64,000 nucleotides of DNA, from positions 558,001 to 622,000 of the forward strand of contig CANMRV010000002.1 in assembly GCA_947500435.1 (NCBI GenBank), written 5' to 3'. How positions within the stretch are numbered: the first letter of the stretch is position 1; every line of letters begins with the position of its first letter. The position numbers and the translations under genes were made by a program. The stretch comes from an uncultured Flavobacteriaceae bacterium (GTDB lineage Bacteria > Bacteroidota > Bacteroidia > Flavobacteriales > Flavobacteriaceae). The notes below the pieces were generated by a model that saw only the letters and a program-made list of their open reading frames with translations, had not been told where the DNA came from and did not search any database. Shown here piece after piece: positions 1 to 9,131 of the stretch.

Positions 1-1395
1 TCAGATTCGCTTTTCGGCTACAATAACCGAATGCTTTCGGTAAACTGGAATCATAAATTCAATGAAAAGAATAGTGGTGCATTGGCGGTTTCCAATAGTA
101 AGTATGCTTTTGATATTGGTTTTGACGGGCAGGCGAACAATGACTTTTTACTGGGCTATAGTGTAGAAGAGACCGAAGCGAAATTAAAGTTCAAATATGT
201 TATGAATGACACCCATACATTCGATTACGGGGTGGCCGCAAAATTGTACAATGTAAACCCTGGTTTTATTCGTCCGACGGGTAGCGAATCGATAATAAGT
301 CCGTTTGAAGTCCCTGAAGACAGGGCGCTCGAAGGCGCGATTTATCTTAGTGATAATATTACTTTGGGCGATAAAGTAGGGCTAAGTGCGGGTATTCGAT
401 ACTCCTATTATACAGCCTTAGGGCCCTCAACCCAACGTGTTTACACGGATGGTCAACCCAGAAATCAAGCAACCTTAATAGGTAGTTCCGAGTTTGATGA
501 CAATGAAACCGTAGAAACCTATGGAGGACCTGAGTTTCGAGTTTCGGGAAGGTATTCCTTTACACCTGATTTCTCACTAAAGGCTGGTTTCAATAGTATG
601 TATCAATACATTCATACGCTTTCAAACACTACTACGGTATCACCAATTGATACATGGAAGCTCTCTGATTCCAACATCAGACCACAACGTTCAAACCAAT
701 TCAGTTTAGGCCTTTTTAAGAATTTTAAGGATGATTTATACGAGTTAAGTGTAGAAGGGTATTATAAAACAGCTGAAGACGTGCTGGACTTCAAAACGGG
801 AGCCCAATTATTGTTGAACGAGAATATCGAACAAGAAGTATTGCAAGGTGAGGGGCAGGCCTATGGTGTGGAATTTTTACTTCGTAAAAACTCGGGTAAG
901 CTTAATGGCTGGCTAGGATACACCTATTCTCGTTCGTTAATAAAATTTGCAAGTGACTTTACTGAAGAACGTATTAACGGGGGTGAATTTTTTCCTTCCA
1001 ACTATGACAAACCCCATGATGTAAGTTTAGTGGCTAATTATAAGTTCACGACACGCTATAGTGCTTCCTTGAATTTTTCATATCAAACAGGTCGCCCGGT
1101 AACCTATCCGATTGGGCAGTACAATTTCAATAATTCGGAATATGTATTCTACAGCAACCGAAATGAATTTCGAATTCCGGACTATTATCGCCTTGATATC
1201 GGGATAAACATTGAAGGAAACCATCGAATCAAAAAGTTTGCTCATAGCTTTTGGAATATATCAGTATACAATGTATTAGGAAGAGCAAATCCGTATTCCG
1301 TATTCTTTGTTTCGGAAGGAGGAGAAGTTAAGGCATTTAAGAGCTCGATTTTCTCAATTCCTATTCCATCGATCACCTATAACTTTAAGTTTTGA
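1..1395 (+). CDS. TonB-dependent outer-membrane receptor, C-terminal part (5' end outside window)
   Basis: The reading frame is open from base 1, so the first ATG at 31 is internal and the gene begins outside the window. The roughly 464 visible residues are a run of amphipathic beta strands with aromatic girdles, and the chain ends in YNFKF, the terminal-Phe pattern of outer-membrane barrels. Repeated motifs such as GVEFLLRKNSGKLNGWLGYTYS and YDKPHDVSLVANYKF are typical of Bacteroidetes TonB-dependent receptor barrels. The plug and any N-terminal carboxypeptidase-like domain would lie upstream. It is 9 bp from a DUF4249 lipoprotein gene, a common partner arrangement in this phylum. The substrate is unknown. 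Confidence 0.88.
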   Translation, partial: SDSLFGYNNRMLSVNWNHKFNEKNSGALAVSNSKYAFDIGFDGQANNDFLLGYSVEETEAKLKFKYVMNDTHTFDYGVAAKLYNVNPGFIRPTGSESIISPFEVPEDRALEGAIYLSDNITLGDKVGLSAGIRYSYYTALGPSTQRVYTDGQPRNQATLIGSSEFDDNETVETYGGPEFRVSGRYSFTPDFSLKAGFNSMYQYIHTLSNTTTVSPIDTWKLSDSNIRPQRSNQFSLGLFKNFKDDLYELSVEGYYKTAEDVLDFKTGAQLLLNENIEQEVLQGEGQAYGVEFLLRKNSGKLNGWLGYTYSRSLIKFASDFTEERINGGEFFPSNYDKPHDVSLVANYKFTTRYSASLNFSYQTGRPVTYPIGQYNFNNSEYVFYSNRNEFRIPDYYRLDIGINIEGNHRIKKFAHSFWNISVYNVLGRANPYSVFFVSEGGEVKAFKSSIFSIPIPSITYNFKF

Positions 1396-1404
1396 TTATT
1401 TGTT

Positions 1405-2685
1405 TTGAAAGGATTCAAAAAAACATATCTAATTTTTTTCTTCACGGTACCCACTATAATTGAGGGCTGTGTTGAACCTTTCAATGCTGAAACACAAGGT
1501 TTCGAGAATGCTCTAGTAATAGATGCAAAATTGACAGATGAGTTCAAAAGACATCAGATTGAATTGTCAAGAGCAAGACCCTTCGAACAAGATACAATCA
1601 TAGCAGAAATGAATGCGACCGTAACAATTATTGAGGATGCCAACAACTTTTATGACTTTCATGAAGTTGAGCAGGGCCAGTATATATCCGTAAACGAGTT
1701 CGATGCTAAACAAAACAGTAGTTACGAACTGAGAATAACAACTTCAGACGGTAAATCGTATAGTTCGGAAGCGGTTACGACACCAGAAAAAATTGTAATT
1801 GACAACTTATATGTTGAAGAGGAGACAAATAATTTGGGGGAAGAAGGGATAAGTATTCTGTTAGATAGCCGCAGTATTACAAGTGGGGCATCTTATTTTA
1901 GATACGAATATGAAGAAACATATAAAATTATTGCTCCCTATTGGAACCCTTTTGATTTTGATGTTATTGATGATAAAGGTGTTGGTGAAGATGGCGATTA
2001 CTTTGAGGTGGGCCTAAAACCAAAAGAGAGAGAAGAGCGAGTCTGTTACAATACTGCTTTTTCTATGGCTATTAATCAAACGGCTACTAATGGACTTGAG
2101 GATAACAAACTAGAGCGACACTCAATCCGGTTTATTAATAAGAATAATTATATCATTTCACATCGATACAGTATTCTTGTTCGCCAACATGCACAGAACC
2201 CTGATGCTTTTTCATATTACCAAAGCTTAAATGCTTTTTCATCTTCAGAAAATGTTTTTTTTGAAAACCAACCCGGTTTTTTGCTCGGAAACATTTCCTC
2301 AGAATCCAGTTCGGATGAAAAGATTTTAGGATTCTTCGAGGTAACAGCGGTTACCTCTAAGCGCATTTATTTTAATTATAAAGATCTTTTTCCAACAGAA
2401 CCTTTGCCACCCTACTATATTAATTGTGAACCAGTTCAGGAACCATTGTTATGGCTTCCAACGGCAGACACCCATTCATTCGATGGGGCTGGTAGATCCC
2501 CTTTGATAGAAGCAATACAAGCTGGATTGATAAAATATTATGCAACGAATCCTGATTATGTGGAAACGTTCAGTATTGATGACCTTAGTGAGAGCACTCG
2601 CGGACCCTATTTTGCAAAAGCAACAGCATGCGGTGATTGCAATGTATTAGGTAGTAATATAAAACCTGATTTTTGGATTGAATGA
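1405..2685 (+). CDS. DUF4249 family lipoprotein, paralogue 1 of 6
   Basis: A 426-residue lipoprotein starting at a TTG (no ATG fits; the lipobox IIEGC puts the acylated Cys at residue 22). It carries the DUF4249 hallmarks seen in all six copies: CVEPF directly after lipidation, an EAETQGFENALVIDA segment, RYEYEETYKIIAP near the middle, SHRYSILVRQ, QPGFLLGNI, and the end CGDCNVLGSNIKPDFWIE. DUF4249 proteins accompany TonB-dependent receptors in Bacteroidetes, but their function is not established. Placement 9 bp after the receptor stop indicates co-transcription. Likely tethered to the outer membrane; whether it faces the surface or the periplasm cannot be seen. Confidence 0.85.
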   Translation: MKGFKKTYLIFFFTVPTIIEGCVEPFNAETQGFENALVIDAKLTDEFKRHQIELSRARPFEQDTIIAEMNATVTIIEDANNFYDFHEVEQGQYISVNEFDAKQNSSYELRITTSDGKSYSSEAVTTPEKIVIDNLYVEEETNNLGEEGISILLDSRSITSGASYFRYEYEETYKIIAPYWNPFDFDVIDDKGVGEDGDYFEVGLKPKEREERVCYNTAFSMAINQTATNGLEDNKLERHSIRFINKNNYIISHRYSILVRQHAQNPDAFSYYQSLNAFSSSENVFFENQPGFLLGNISSESSSDEKILGFFEVTAVTSKRIYFNYKDLFPTEPLPPYYINCEPVQEPLLWLPTADTHSFDGAGRSPLIEAIQAGLIKYYATNPDYVETFSIDDLSESTRGPYFAKATACGDCNVLGSNIKPDFWIE

Positions 2686-2692
2686 TTAATTT

Positions 2693-3970
2693 ATGAAGAG
2701 GATAGTTTATATCATATCTTTTTTTCCCTTTTTGCAAGGATGCATCGAACCTTTTGAGGCTGAAACTCAAGGTTTCGAAAACGCCCTTGTAGTAGATGCT
2801 AGGTTGACCAATGAAGAAAAACAACATGAAATAGTTTTAGCAAGATCTTATCGATTTGAGGAGGAAACGTTTAAACCAGAAAGGAATGCAAGTGTTCAGA
2901 TTATGGACGAAGTTGGCAATACATATGTGTTCGTAGAAGTGGCCCCAGGATTTTACAAATCCGCTTCGTCATTTGCTGCCCAACCAAATGTGGGGTATGA
3001 ACTTTTAATCACCTCTGTGGACGGTAAATCGTACAAGTCTGAAACCGTGGTCAGGCCAGCAAGCATAGAAATCAAAGAGGTGAAAGCTGAAATTGATATT
3101 GACGATTCCGGTGAAGAAGGCTTGCAAATCTCATTAACAAATGAAAATGTAAATACGGAAGCCAAGTACTTTCGCTACGAATATGAAGAAACCTATAAAA
3201 TTATAGCTCCATACTACAATCCGTTTGAGTTTGAAGTTGTGGATAGTCTTTATTTTGCTAATGGGGATTTTGACAGTTACGAGATTAATATTATTGCTCG
3301 AACAGAGGAAGCGCGTACATGTTATGCAACAAACCTTAGCACCGATATTAGCTTAAGTGATAGCGAAAGAAATACGAATGGACAAACAGGTAAAACTATG
3401 GTTCGGTTCTTAAGAAGTGATGACTTTGCAATATCTCATAGATATAGCATTCAGGTCAAGCAATTTGCAATGACGCCCGATGCATATGGTTATTACAGGA
3501 ATTTAGAAAGTTTCTCCGGATCACAAAGTGTTTTTACAAACGTGCAAACTGGATTTCTGACTGGAAATATTACAGCTCTCAACAGTGATGAATTGGTTTT
3601 AGGATATTTTGAAGTCGCTTCCTTGAATATAAAACGTTACTTTTTTAATTACACTGATTTTTTTCCTGAAAAGTCTTTACCTCCCTATAAGATTAATTGC
3701 GAACCAACTCAGGCTCCACCCCTGGTTTCTTTTAACCCTCATCTTGATGGTGGATTCGTGGTAGATGAGGTCGGACCCGAGTCACCCTTACTAAGAGGAA
3801 TTCTTTCTGGTACAATAGCATATCATGCGATCAATGAAGATTTTGAAGAAAAGCCAGATAATTTGGTACAACCTTTGGCAGGTGAAGCGCCATATTTGGT
3901 TAAATCTACCGGGTGTATTGACTGCAGGGCTTTAGGAAGCAATATTAAACCAGATTTTTGGGTAGAATGA
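2693..3970 (+). CDS. DUF4249 family lipoprotein, paralogue 2 of 6
   Basis: A 425-residue lipoprotein with signal peptide and lipobox FLQGC (Cys 17) followed by IEPFEAETQGFENA, nearly the same opening as paralogue 1. It shares YFRYEYEETYKIIAP, SHRYSIQVKQ, a lone CYAT cysteine, and the C-terminal CIDCRALGSNIKPDFWVE. It is the only copy with Ile instead of Gly between the first two residues of the CxDC pair. The start ATG lies 8 bp after the previous stop, and its own TGA overlaps the next ATG (ATGA), so translation is probably coupled. No function is known beyond receptor association. Confidence 0.85.
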   Translation: MKRIVYIISFFPFLQGCIEPFEAETQGFENALVVDARLTNEEKQHEIVLARSYRFEEETFKPERNASVQIMDEVGNTYVFVEVAPGFYKSASSFAAQPNVGYELLITSVDGKSYKSETVVRPASIEIKEVKAEIDIDDSGEEGLQISLTNENVNTEAKYFRYEYEETYKIIAPYYNPFEFEVVDSLYFANGDFDSYEINIIARTEEARTCYATNLSTDISLSDSERNTNGQTGKTMVRFLRSDDFAISHRYSIQVKQFAMTPDAYGYYRNLESFSGSQSVFTNVQTGFLTGNITALNSDELVLGYFEVASLNIKRYFFNYTDFFPEKSLPPYKINCEPTQAPPLVSFNPHLDGGFVVDEVGPESPLLRGILSGTIAYHAINEDFEEKPDNLVQPLAGEAPYLVKSTGCIDCRALGSNIKPDFWVE

Positions 3971-5247
3971 GCAAATGTGTTAACATACTATTGATTTCAC
4001 TTTTTTTAAATGGCTGTATCGAGCCATTTGAAGCAGAAACCAAAGGTTTTGAGGGTATATTGGTGGTAGATGCAAAATTGACTGACGAATTGAAACAGCA
4101 AAAAGTAAACCTATCTAGAGCAAGACCTTTTGAAGTAGATAGTGTTATTGCTGAAAGAAATGCTTTGGTTAAAATGACAAGTAGTTCTGGCAACAGTTAC
4201 GCTTTTCAAGAAGTATCTCCAGGTTTGTATGAATCTTTAGATGCCTTTGCCGCAAGTCAGGGAAAAAGTTATCAAATGGAGGTTGTTACAGCTGATGGCA
4301 ATACTTTTTTATCAGAAGAGGTTACAACTCCTAAGCCTGCAGAAATACAAGAACTTCGTGCAGAAAGAATGCTAAAAGACGATGGTGATGAAGGTATTGG
4401 CATTATGCTTAATTCACAAAACTTAGCCAGTAACAATGCATTTATTCGGTATGAATATGAAGAAGATTATAAAATAATTGCCCCAGATTGGAGTCCATTG
4501 GAGTTTGATATAGTAAGTGACGATCTTTGTGATATTGTTGTTGGTCAGGACTTTGGTTTTGTAGTTGAACTAAAGCCTAATGAAAATAATAATCGTGTAT
4601 GTTATGGACATATAGAGTCTACAGACATTTTACTAGCTGATAGTGAAAAGCTTACTAGTAATTCAGTGTCTGATTATCGCTTACGTTTTGTTTCTAAGAA
4701 TAATTTTACAATAACCCATAGATATAGCATTTTAGTAAAACAAGTCAGTCTAAATCAGAACGCGTATTCTTACTATGAAAATCTCGATAGTTTCTCAAGT
4801 AATGATGATGTTTTTGCATCGATACAACCTGGATTTTTAGAAGGAAACATAAGTGCTGGGGATGGTATTTCGAAGGTTGTGGGATTTTTTGAGGTTAGCT
4901 CCGTTCGTTCTGAGAGATTGTTCTTTAATTATACAGATTTTTTTCCAAATGAAAATAGGCCGCTGTATCCTATAAATTGTACTATTAGCAGCCCGGCTTT
5001 AATTCCTCCTGGAGCACATTGCAGTACTGCTGGAGGAGTTTCAGATGGAACATTAGGCTCGCCATTAATAGACGGTATTCGAGCGGGGCTTTATGTTTAT
5101 TATACGGAAAACCCGATAACACCAGAGCGTATTGAGGAAAATGAGGGTAGATTAGGTGGTTTAGGGCCATATTTTACTAAACCAAAACCATGTGGCGATT
5201 GTACAGTTTTAGGAAGCAATATTAAACCAGATTTTTGGGTAGAATAA
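3967..5247 (+). CDS. DUF4249 family lipoprotein, paralogue 3 of 6
   Basis: A 426-residue lipoprotein. The ATG at 3967 was chosen over an in-frame TTG at 3958: it overlaps the previous stop as ATGA and gives a compact leader ending in FLNGC (Cys 17). The sequence contains GFEGILVVDAKLTDELK, IRYEYEEDYKIIAP, THRYSILVKQ, QPGFLEGNIS and the closing CGDCTVLGSNIKPDFWVE. It is closest to paralogue 4: about 49 of 57 residues match across one N-terminal stretch, and the two genes share an identical run of about 36 bases encoding LSRARPFEVDSV. That implies a recent duplication. Confidence 0.85.
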   Translation: MSKCVNILLISLFLNGCIEPFEAETKGFEGILVVDAKLTDELKQQKVNLSRARPFEVDSVIAERNALVKMTSSSGNSYAFQEVSPGLYESLDAFAASQGKSYQMEVVTADGNTFLSEEVTTPKPAEIQELRAERMLKDDGDEGIGIMLNSQNLASNNAFIRYEYEEDYKIIAPDWSPLEFDIVSDDLCDIVVGQDFGFVVELKPNENNNRVCYGHIESTDILLADSEKLTSNSVSDYRLRFVSKNNFTITHRYSILVKQVSLNQNAYSYYENLDSFSSNDDVFASIQPGFLEGNISAGDGISKVVGFFEVSSVRSERLFFNYTDFFPNENRPLYPINCTISSPALIPPGAHCSTAGGVSDGTLGSPLIDGIRAGLYVYYTENPITPERIEENEGRLGGLGPYFTKPKPCGDCTVLGSNIKPDFWVE

Positions 5248-5255
5248 ATTGATTT

Positions 5256-6518
5256 ATGAAGAAGATAATTTATATCATATCGTTTTTTGCTTTTCTGCAA
5301 GGTTGCGTCGAACCTTTTGTGGCAGAAACAAGAGGTTTTGAAGGCATTTTGGTAGTTGATGCGAAATTGACTGACGAATTAAAGCTGCAACAAATAAAAC
5401 TATCTAGAGCAAGACCTTTTGAAGTAGATAGTGTTGTTTCTGAGCGAAATGCTTTGGTTAAAATAACGAGTAATTCTGGTAATAGTTACGCATTTCAGGA
5501 AGTGGAATCAGGTTTATATGAATCTTTGGATGTCTTTGGAGCGAGCCAAGGAGAAAGCTATCAAATGGAGGTTGTTACAGTTGATGGCAGTACTTTTTTA
5601 TCAGAAGAAGTTACAACTCCTAATCCGAGTGAAATACAAGAACTCCGTGCAGAAAGAATGATAAAAGGTGATGGTGATGAGGGTGTTGGCATTATGCTTA
5701 ATACACAAAGTTTAGCCAATGGAAATACATTTCTGCGTTATGAATATGAAGAGGATTACAAAATTATTGCTCCTGATTGGAGTCCCTTTGAATTTGATAT
5801 TATAAGTGATGACCCCTGCAGTGTACTTGGGCTTCTTGTTGAAACAACGCAAAATCTGAATAATAACAGAGTATGCTACGGGCATATTGCGTCTACTGAT
5901 ATCATCTTAGCAGATAGTGAGCAGCTTACCGAAAACGATTTATCTGACTATCGCGTTAGATTTATAGATAAGAATAACTACATACTGACGCATAGGTATA
6001 GTATTTTGGTGAAGCAGATTAGTCTGGATCAGGCGGCATATGCCTATTATGAGAATTTGGAAAGTTTTTCGAATAATGAAGATGTTTTCACATCGGTTCA
6101 ACCTGGTTTTTTAGAGGGTAATATTAGTGCTAATAACTCTGATGATTCAGTTATAGGGTATTTCGAAGTGAGTTCTATTCGTTCAGAGCGTTTGTTTTTT
6201 GATTACGATGATTTTTTTGCGAATGAAGCATTACCGGAGTATCCATCTGGGTGTGCCACAACTGCCCCTGCTTTGTACCCACCTGGATTTCACTGCCAGG
6301 GTATCGGAGGAATTTCTGATGGTACTCAAGGCTCACCTTTAATAGACGGTATACGAGCTGGGCTTTATGTATACCATGATGATTTTCCAATTACCGATCA
6401 GCGAATTGTGGATAATGGTGGTTTGGCCGGCTTAGCCCCCTTTTTAGTTAAACCCAAAGCCTGCGGTGATTGTACCGAATTAGGTAGTAACGTAGTTCCA
6501 GATTTTTGGATAGAATGA
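5256..6518 (+). CDS. DUF4249 family lipoprotein, paralogue 4 of 6
   Basis: The shortest copy at 420 residues. The leader MKKIIYIISFFAFLQGC resembles that of paralogue 2, while the mature part resembles paralogue 3, suggesting a mosaic or gene-conversion history. The shared hallmarks are present: LRYEYEEDYKIIAP, THRYSILVKQ, QPGFLEGNIS, FFDYDDFF. The end is CGDCTELGSNVVPDFWIE, so the Lys of the usual KPDFW is replaced by Val. The gene starts 8 bp after the previous stop and ends in an ATGA overlap with the next gene. Function unknown; presumed outer-membrane partner of the upstream receptor. Confidence 0.85.
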   Translation: MKKIIYIISFFAFLQGCVEPFVAETRGFEGILVVDAKLTDELKLQQIKLSRARPFEVDSVVSERNALVKITSNSGNSYAFQEVESGLYESLDVFGASQGESYQMEVVTVDGSTFLSEEVTTPNPSEIQELRAERMIKGDGDEGVGIMLNTQSLANGNTFLRYEYEEDYKIIAPDWSPFEFDIISDDPCSVLGLLVETTQNLNNNRVCYGHIASTDIILADSEQLTENDLSDYRVRFIDKNNYILTHRYSILVKQISLDQAAYAYYENLESFSNNEDVFTSVQPGFLEGNISANNSDDSVIGYFEVSSIRSERLFFDYDDFFANEALPEYPSGCATTAPALYPPGFHCQGIGGISDGTQGSPLIDGIRAGLYVYHDDFPITDQRIVDNGGLAGLAPFLVKPKACGDCTELGSNVVPDFWIE

Positions 6519-7819
6519 AAAGGTATTTTACATACATAGCGTTTTTGTTATTTCTCTCCTGTGTAGAGACTTTTGACTTTGAAACACGAGAAAGCTCAGG
6601 TGTTTTAGTAGTAGAAGCCACAATTACGGACAAGGTTGGTAAACAGCTAGTGGTGTTGTCGAGATCAGCAAATTTAGAAAACGTAAATGTACCTGAACGA
6701 GACTCTTTAGATGTACGAAGTTCTTTTGAACCTTTTGTAAATGAACGCGTGAACCCTGAAGAAGGGGCCCTTGTAAAGATTGTGACCCAAACTGGTATTG
6801 AACTTTCTTTTAATGAAAGGGGAGATGGAGTATATGAATCGTTGAATGAGTTTGGATTAGAAGAATCCTTGCAATACCAGTTGCAGATTGTAACATCAAA
6901 TGGCGAAACCTATGAGTCAGGTTTTTCAGCATTACCCGGCAAATCTCAAATTGACAATATTTATGCAGAACGTGGCTTTAACGAGCAAGGGGAAGAAGGT
7001 GTGCTCATTTATGCAGATGGAATAGACAGCAAAGGTGAATCAGACTATTTTCGATATAGTTATGAGGAAACCTATAAAATTGTCGCGCCGACCTGGACTT
7101 CAATGGAGTTTGAAGTTTTGCAAGAAAACACAGAAGTTGTAAATGATATCATCGTATACCCTAAAGTAAGGCTAGTTGAGCGCAGTGAGGAGGAACAAAT
7201 ATGTTATACTACTAAAAGTTCACAAGTTATTAATCTCGCTAGTACTGTAAGATCTGATGCTTCTGATTCACAGCGGCATATCGTAAGATTTATAAATCGC
7301 AATAATCCAATTTTATCACACAGATATAGTATCCTTTTAAAACAGTTGGTTGTTGATACTAATGCGCATAGCTATTATCGAAGCCTTCTTGATTTTTCTC
7401 AACAGGAGAGTGTATTTAACGAAATTCAACCGGGGTTTTTAGAAGGTAATTTGAAAAGAACTGATATTGACAACGAAAAAGTAATCGGCTATTTTGAAGT
7501 CGCAAGTATTGCAGAAAAACGTTTTTATTTCAATTATGACGACTTTTTTCCAAATGAGGATTTACCACTTTATTTTGGCGACATTAATTGTGGCCGCTTT
7601 CTATCACCGGCTCTTGGCGACCCAGAGCTTGATGGGCCACAGCCACTTGGTTGCCCTGCACCTTCGCTTACCTTTAAAATTCTGTCCGAGCAACTTGAAT
7701 ACGCTAGTGTAAATGCGGATCCAGGCGAATGTGAAGGCCCGTATTTTATGACCTTTCGTGCATGTGGAGACTGTACCGTTTTAGGAAGTAACACCAAACC
7801 AGATTTTTGGGTAGAATAA
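6515..7819 (+). CDS. DUF4249 family lipoprotein, paralogue 5 of 6
   Basis: A 434-residue lipoprotein. The ATG at 6515 (ATGA overlap with the previous stop) is preferred to an in-frame TTG at 6506, and gives the leader MKRYFTYIAFLLFLSC (Cys 16). It keeps FRYSYEETYKIVAP, SHRYSILLKQ, QPGFLEGNLK, FYFNYDDFFP and the end CGDCTVLGSNTKPDFWVE. It differs from copies 1-4 by an insertion of about 25 residues after the LSRSANLE segment (the PERDSLDV...VNPEEGA region). Paralogue 6 has a similar insertion, so copies 5 and 6 form a distinct subgroup. Confidence 0.85.
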   Translation: MKRYFTYIAFLLFLSCVETFDFETRESSGVLVVEATITDKVGKQLVVLSRSANLENVNVPERDSLDVRSSFEPFVNERVNPEEGALVKIVTQTGIELSFNERGDGVYESLNEFGLEESLQYQLQIVTSNGETYESGFSALPGKSQIDNIYAERGFNEQGEEGVLIYADGIDSKGESDYFRYSYEETYKIVAPTWTSMEFEVLQENTEVVNDIIVYPKVRLVERSEEEQICYTTKSSQVINLASTVRSDASDSQRHIVRFINRNNPILSHRYSILLKQLVVDTNAHSYYRSLLDFSQQESVFNEIQPGFLEGNLKRTDIDNEKVIGYFEVASIAEKRFYFNYDDFFPNEDLPLYFGDINCGRFLSPALGDPELDGPQPLGCPAPSLTFKILSEQLEYASVNADPGECEGPYFMTFRACGDCTVLGSNTKPDFWVE

Positions 7820-7823
7820 CTAA

Positions 7824-9113
7824 ATGAAGAAATATTTAAACATAATATTGATTATCCTAAGTTTTACATCTTGTGTAGAACAGTTCGAAATTGCCGATGA
7901 ACTTCCTGATAATATTGCTGAAAGTATTTTGGTTGTTGAAGCTACGATTACCGATGTAATGGAAGTACAAAAAGTGTTTTTAAAGAGAGCTTCGAGTCTT
8001 GGGCAGGTTAACCTTCAGGAGTATGACTACAATCCTAACCTGAGAGAGTTCCCTCCGGAAGATTTGACCAACTATGAAGAAAATGCAGCTGTGCTTATCG
8101 TCGACGATGTGGGCGGTCAATATACATTCTCAGAATCAGCACCGGGTACTTATATATCCAATAGTGCGTTTGCGGTTGAATTAGGTAGGGAATACCAACT
8201 GCAGATTGCAACGAGCAAAAACGAAGAGCTAATTTCTGATTTCAAAAGTGTGCCTGGAAAATCACAAATCAACGATCTATATGCGGAACGAACCGTGAAT
8301 GATGAAGGAGTTGAAGGAATGGCCATTTATACTGATAGTGAGGACAGCAGCGGTACAGCAGACCATTTTAGATATGTCTACGAGGAGACCTATAAGATTA
8401 TTGCTCCCAAGTGGACAGATAAAGAAATAAATGTAATTTTTGAAGGCAATTTAATAAACGAAACCCCAATATTAGAAGTCGTGGACCGCCCTCAAGAGGA
8501 GCAAACCTGCTATGGCACCATAAATTCTGCTGATATCATACTGGAGAGTACCATCAATTTAGAATTTCCAGAAGTAAAAAGAAAGTTAGTGCGTTTTATC
8601 GATAGAGACAACCCTATTCTCACACATCGCTATAGTATATTGGTTAGGCAATTTTTACAATCGCAAGCTTCGTATCAATACTACGAGCGTCTCCGTAGTT
8701 TCTCTAAAAGCGAGAGTGTTTTTAGTGAGATACAACCTGGTTTTCTTGAGGGTAATTTGAAATCTTCTGCAAATGCTCCTGTAATTGGCTATTTTGATGT
8801 ATCAAGTGTATCGGAAAAGCGTATCTTTTTTGATTATGAGGACTTTTTTCAAGGTGAGGACTTACCACCTTATTTTTTTGACTTTAACTGTGAGAGAATT
8901 TTGAGTCCGCCTTTAATGAGAATGGATGGTTGTCCTGAACCCATCTCCGTACAAGTAGGTTTTGAGCTTGTTGAATATCTTGATTTAAATGATGGCTCGC
9001 TCAACGAGTTTTTATTGATAGATTGCCCAGGCCCATATTTAGTAACCCCTCGTATATGCGGCGATTGCACGCTGCTTGGGAGCAATATAAAACCCGATTT
9101 TTGGATTGATTAA
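7824..9113 (+). CDS. DUF4249 family lipoprotein, paralogue 6 of 6
   Basis: A 429-residue lipoprotein with leader MKKYLNIILIILSFTSC (Cys 17) followed by VEQF rather than VEPF. Hallmarks: FRYVYEETYKIIAP, THRYSILVRQ, QPGFLEGNLK, RIFFDYEDFF, and the end CGDCTLLGSNIKPDFWID, where the final residue is Asp instead of Glu. It shares with paralogue 5 an insertion after the first strands and the SVPGKSQI segment, and is the most divergent from copy 1. It starts 4 bp after the previous stop and is followed 18 bp later by the macroglobulin-like gene, closing the array. Confidence 0.84.
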   Translation: MKKYLNIILIILSFTSCVEQFEIADELPDNIAESILVVEATITDVMEVQKVFLKRASSLGQVNLQEYDYNPNLREFPPEDLTNYEENAAVLIVDDVGGQYTFSESAPGTYISNSAFAVELGREYQLQIATSKNEELISDFKSVPGKSQINDLYAERTVNDEGVEGMAIYTDSEDSSGTADHFRYVYEETYKIIAPKWTDKEINVIFEGNLINETPILEVVDRPQEEQTCYGTINSADIILESTINLEFPEVKRKLVRFIDRDNPILTHRYSILVRQFLQSQASYQYYERLRSFSKSESVFSEIQPGFLEGNLKSSANAPVIGYFDVSSVSEKRIFFDYEDFFQGEDLPPYFFDFNCERILSPPLMRMDGCPEPISVQVGFELVEYLDLNDGSLNEFLLIDCPGPYLVTPRICGDCTLLGSNIKPDFWID

Positions 9114-9131
9114 AAGAACAAAAGAAAAGAT

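Larger units (their letters stand above)
1405..9113 (+). repeat. Tandem array of six DUF4249 paralogues
   Basis: Six complete head-to-tail genes of 420-434 codons fill this stretch with junctions from a 4-bp overlap to 8 bp. All are intact, with no frameshift. The copies share lipobox-V/I-E-x-F, RY-x-YEE-x-YKI-x-AP, HRYSI, a lone CY, QPGFL-x-GN and the C-terminal CxDC...LGSN-x-x-PDFW. Similarity falls off along the array: 1-4 form one group, 5-6 another, and 3-4 are the closest pair. This indicates stepwise local duplication with selection keeping every copy open. Confidence 0.85.
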
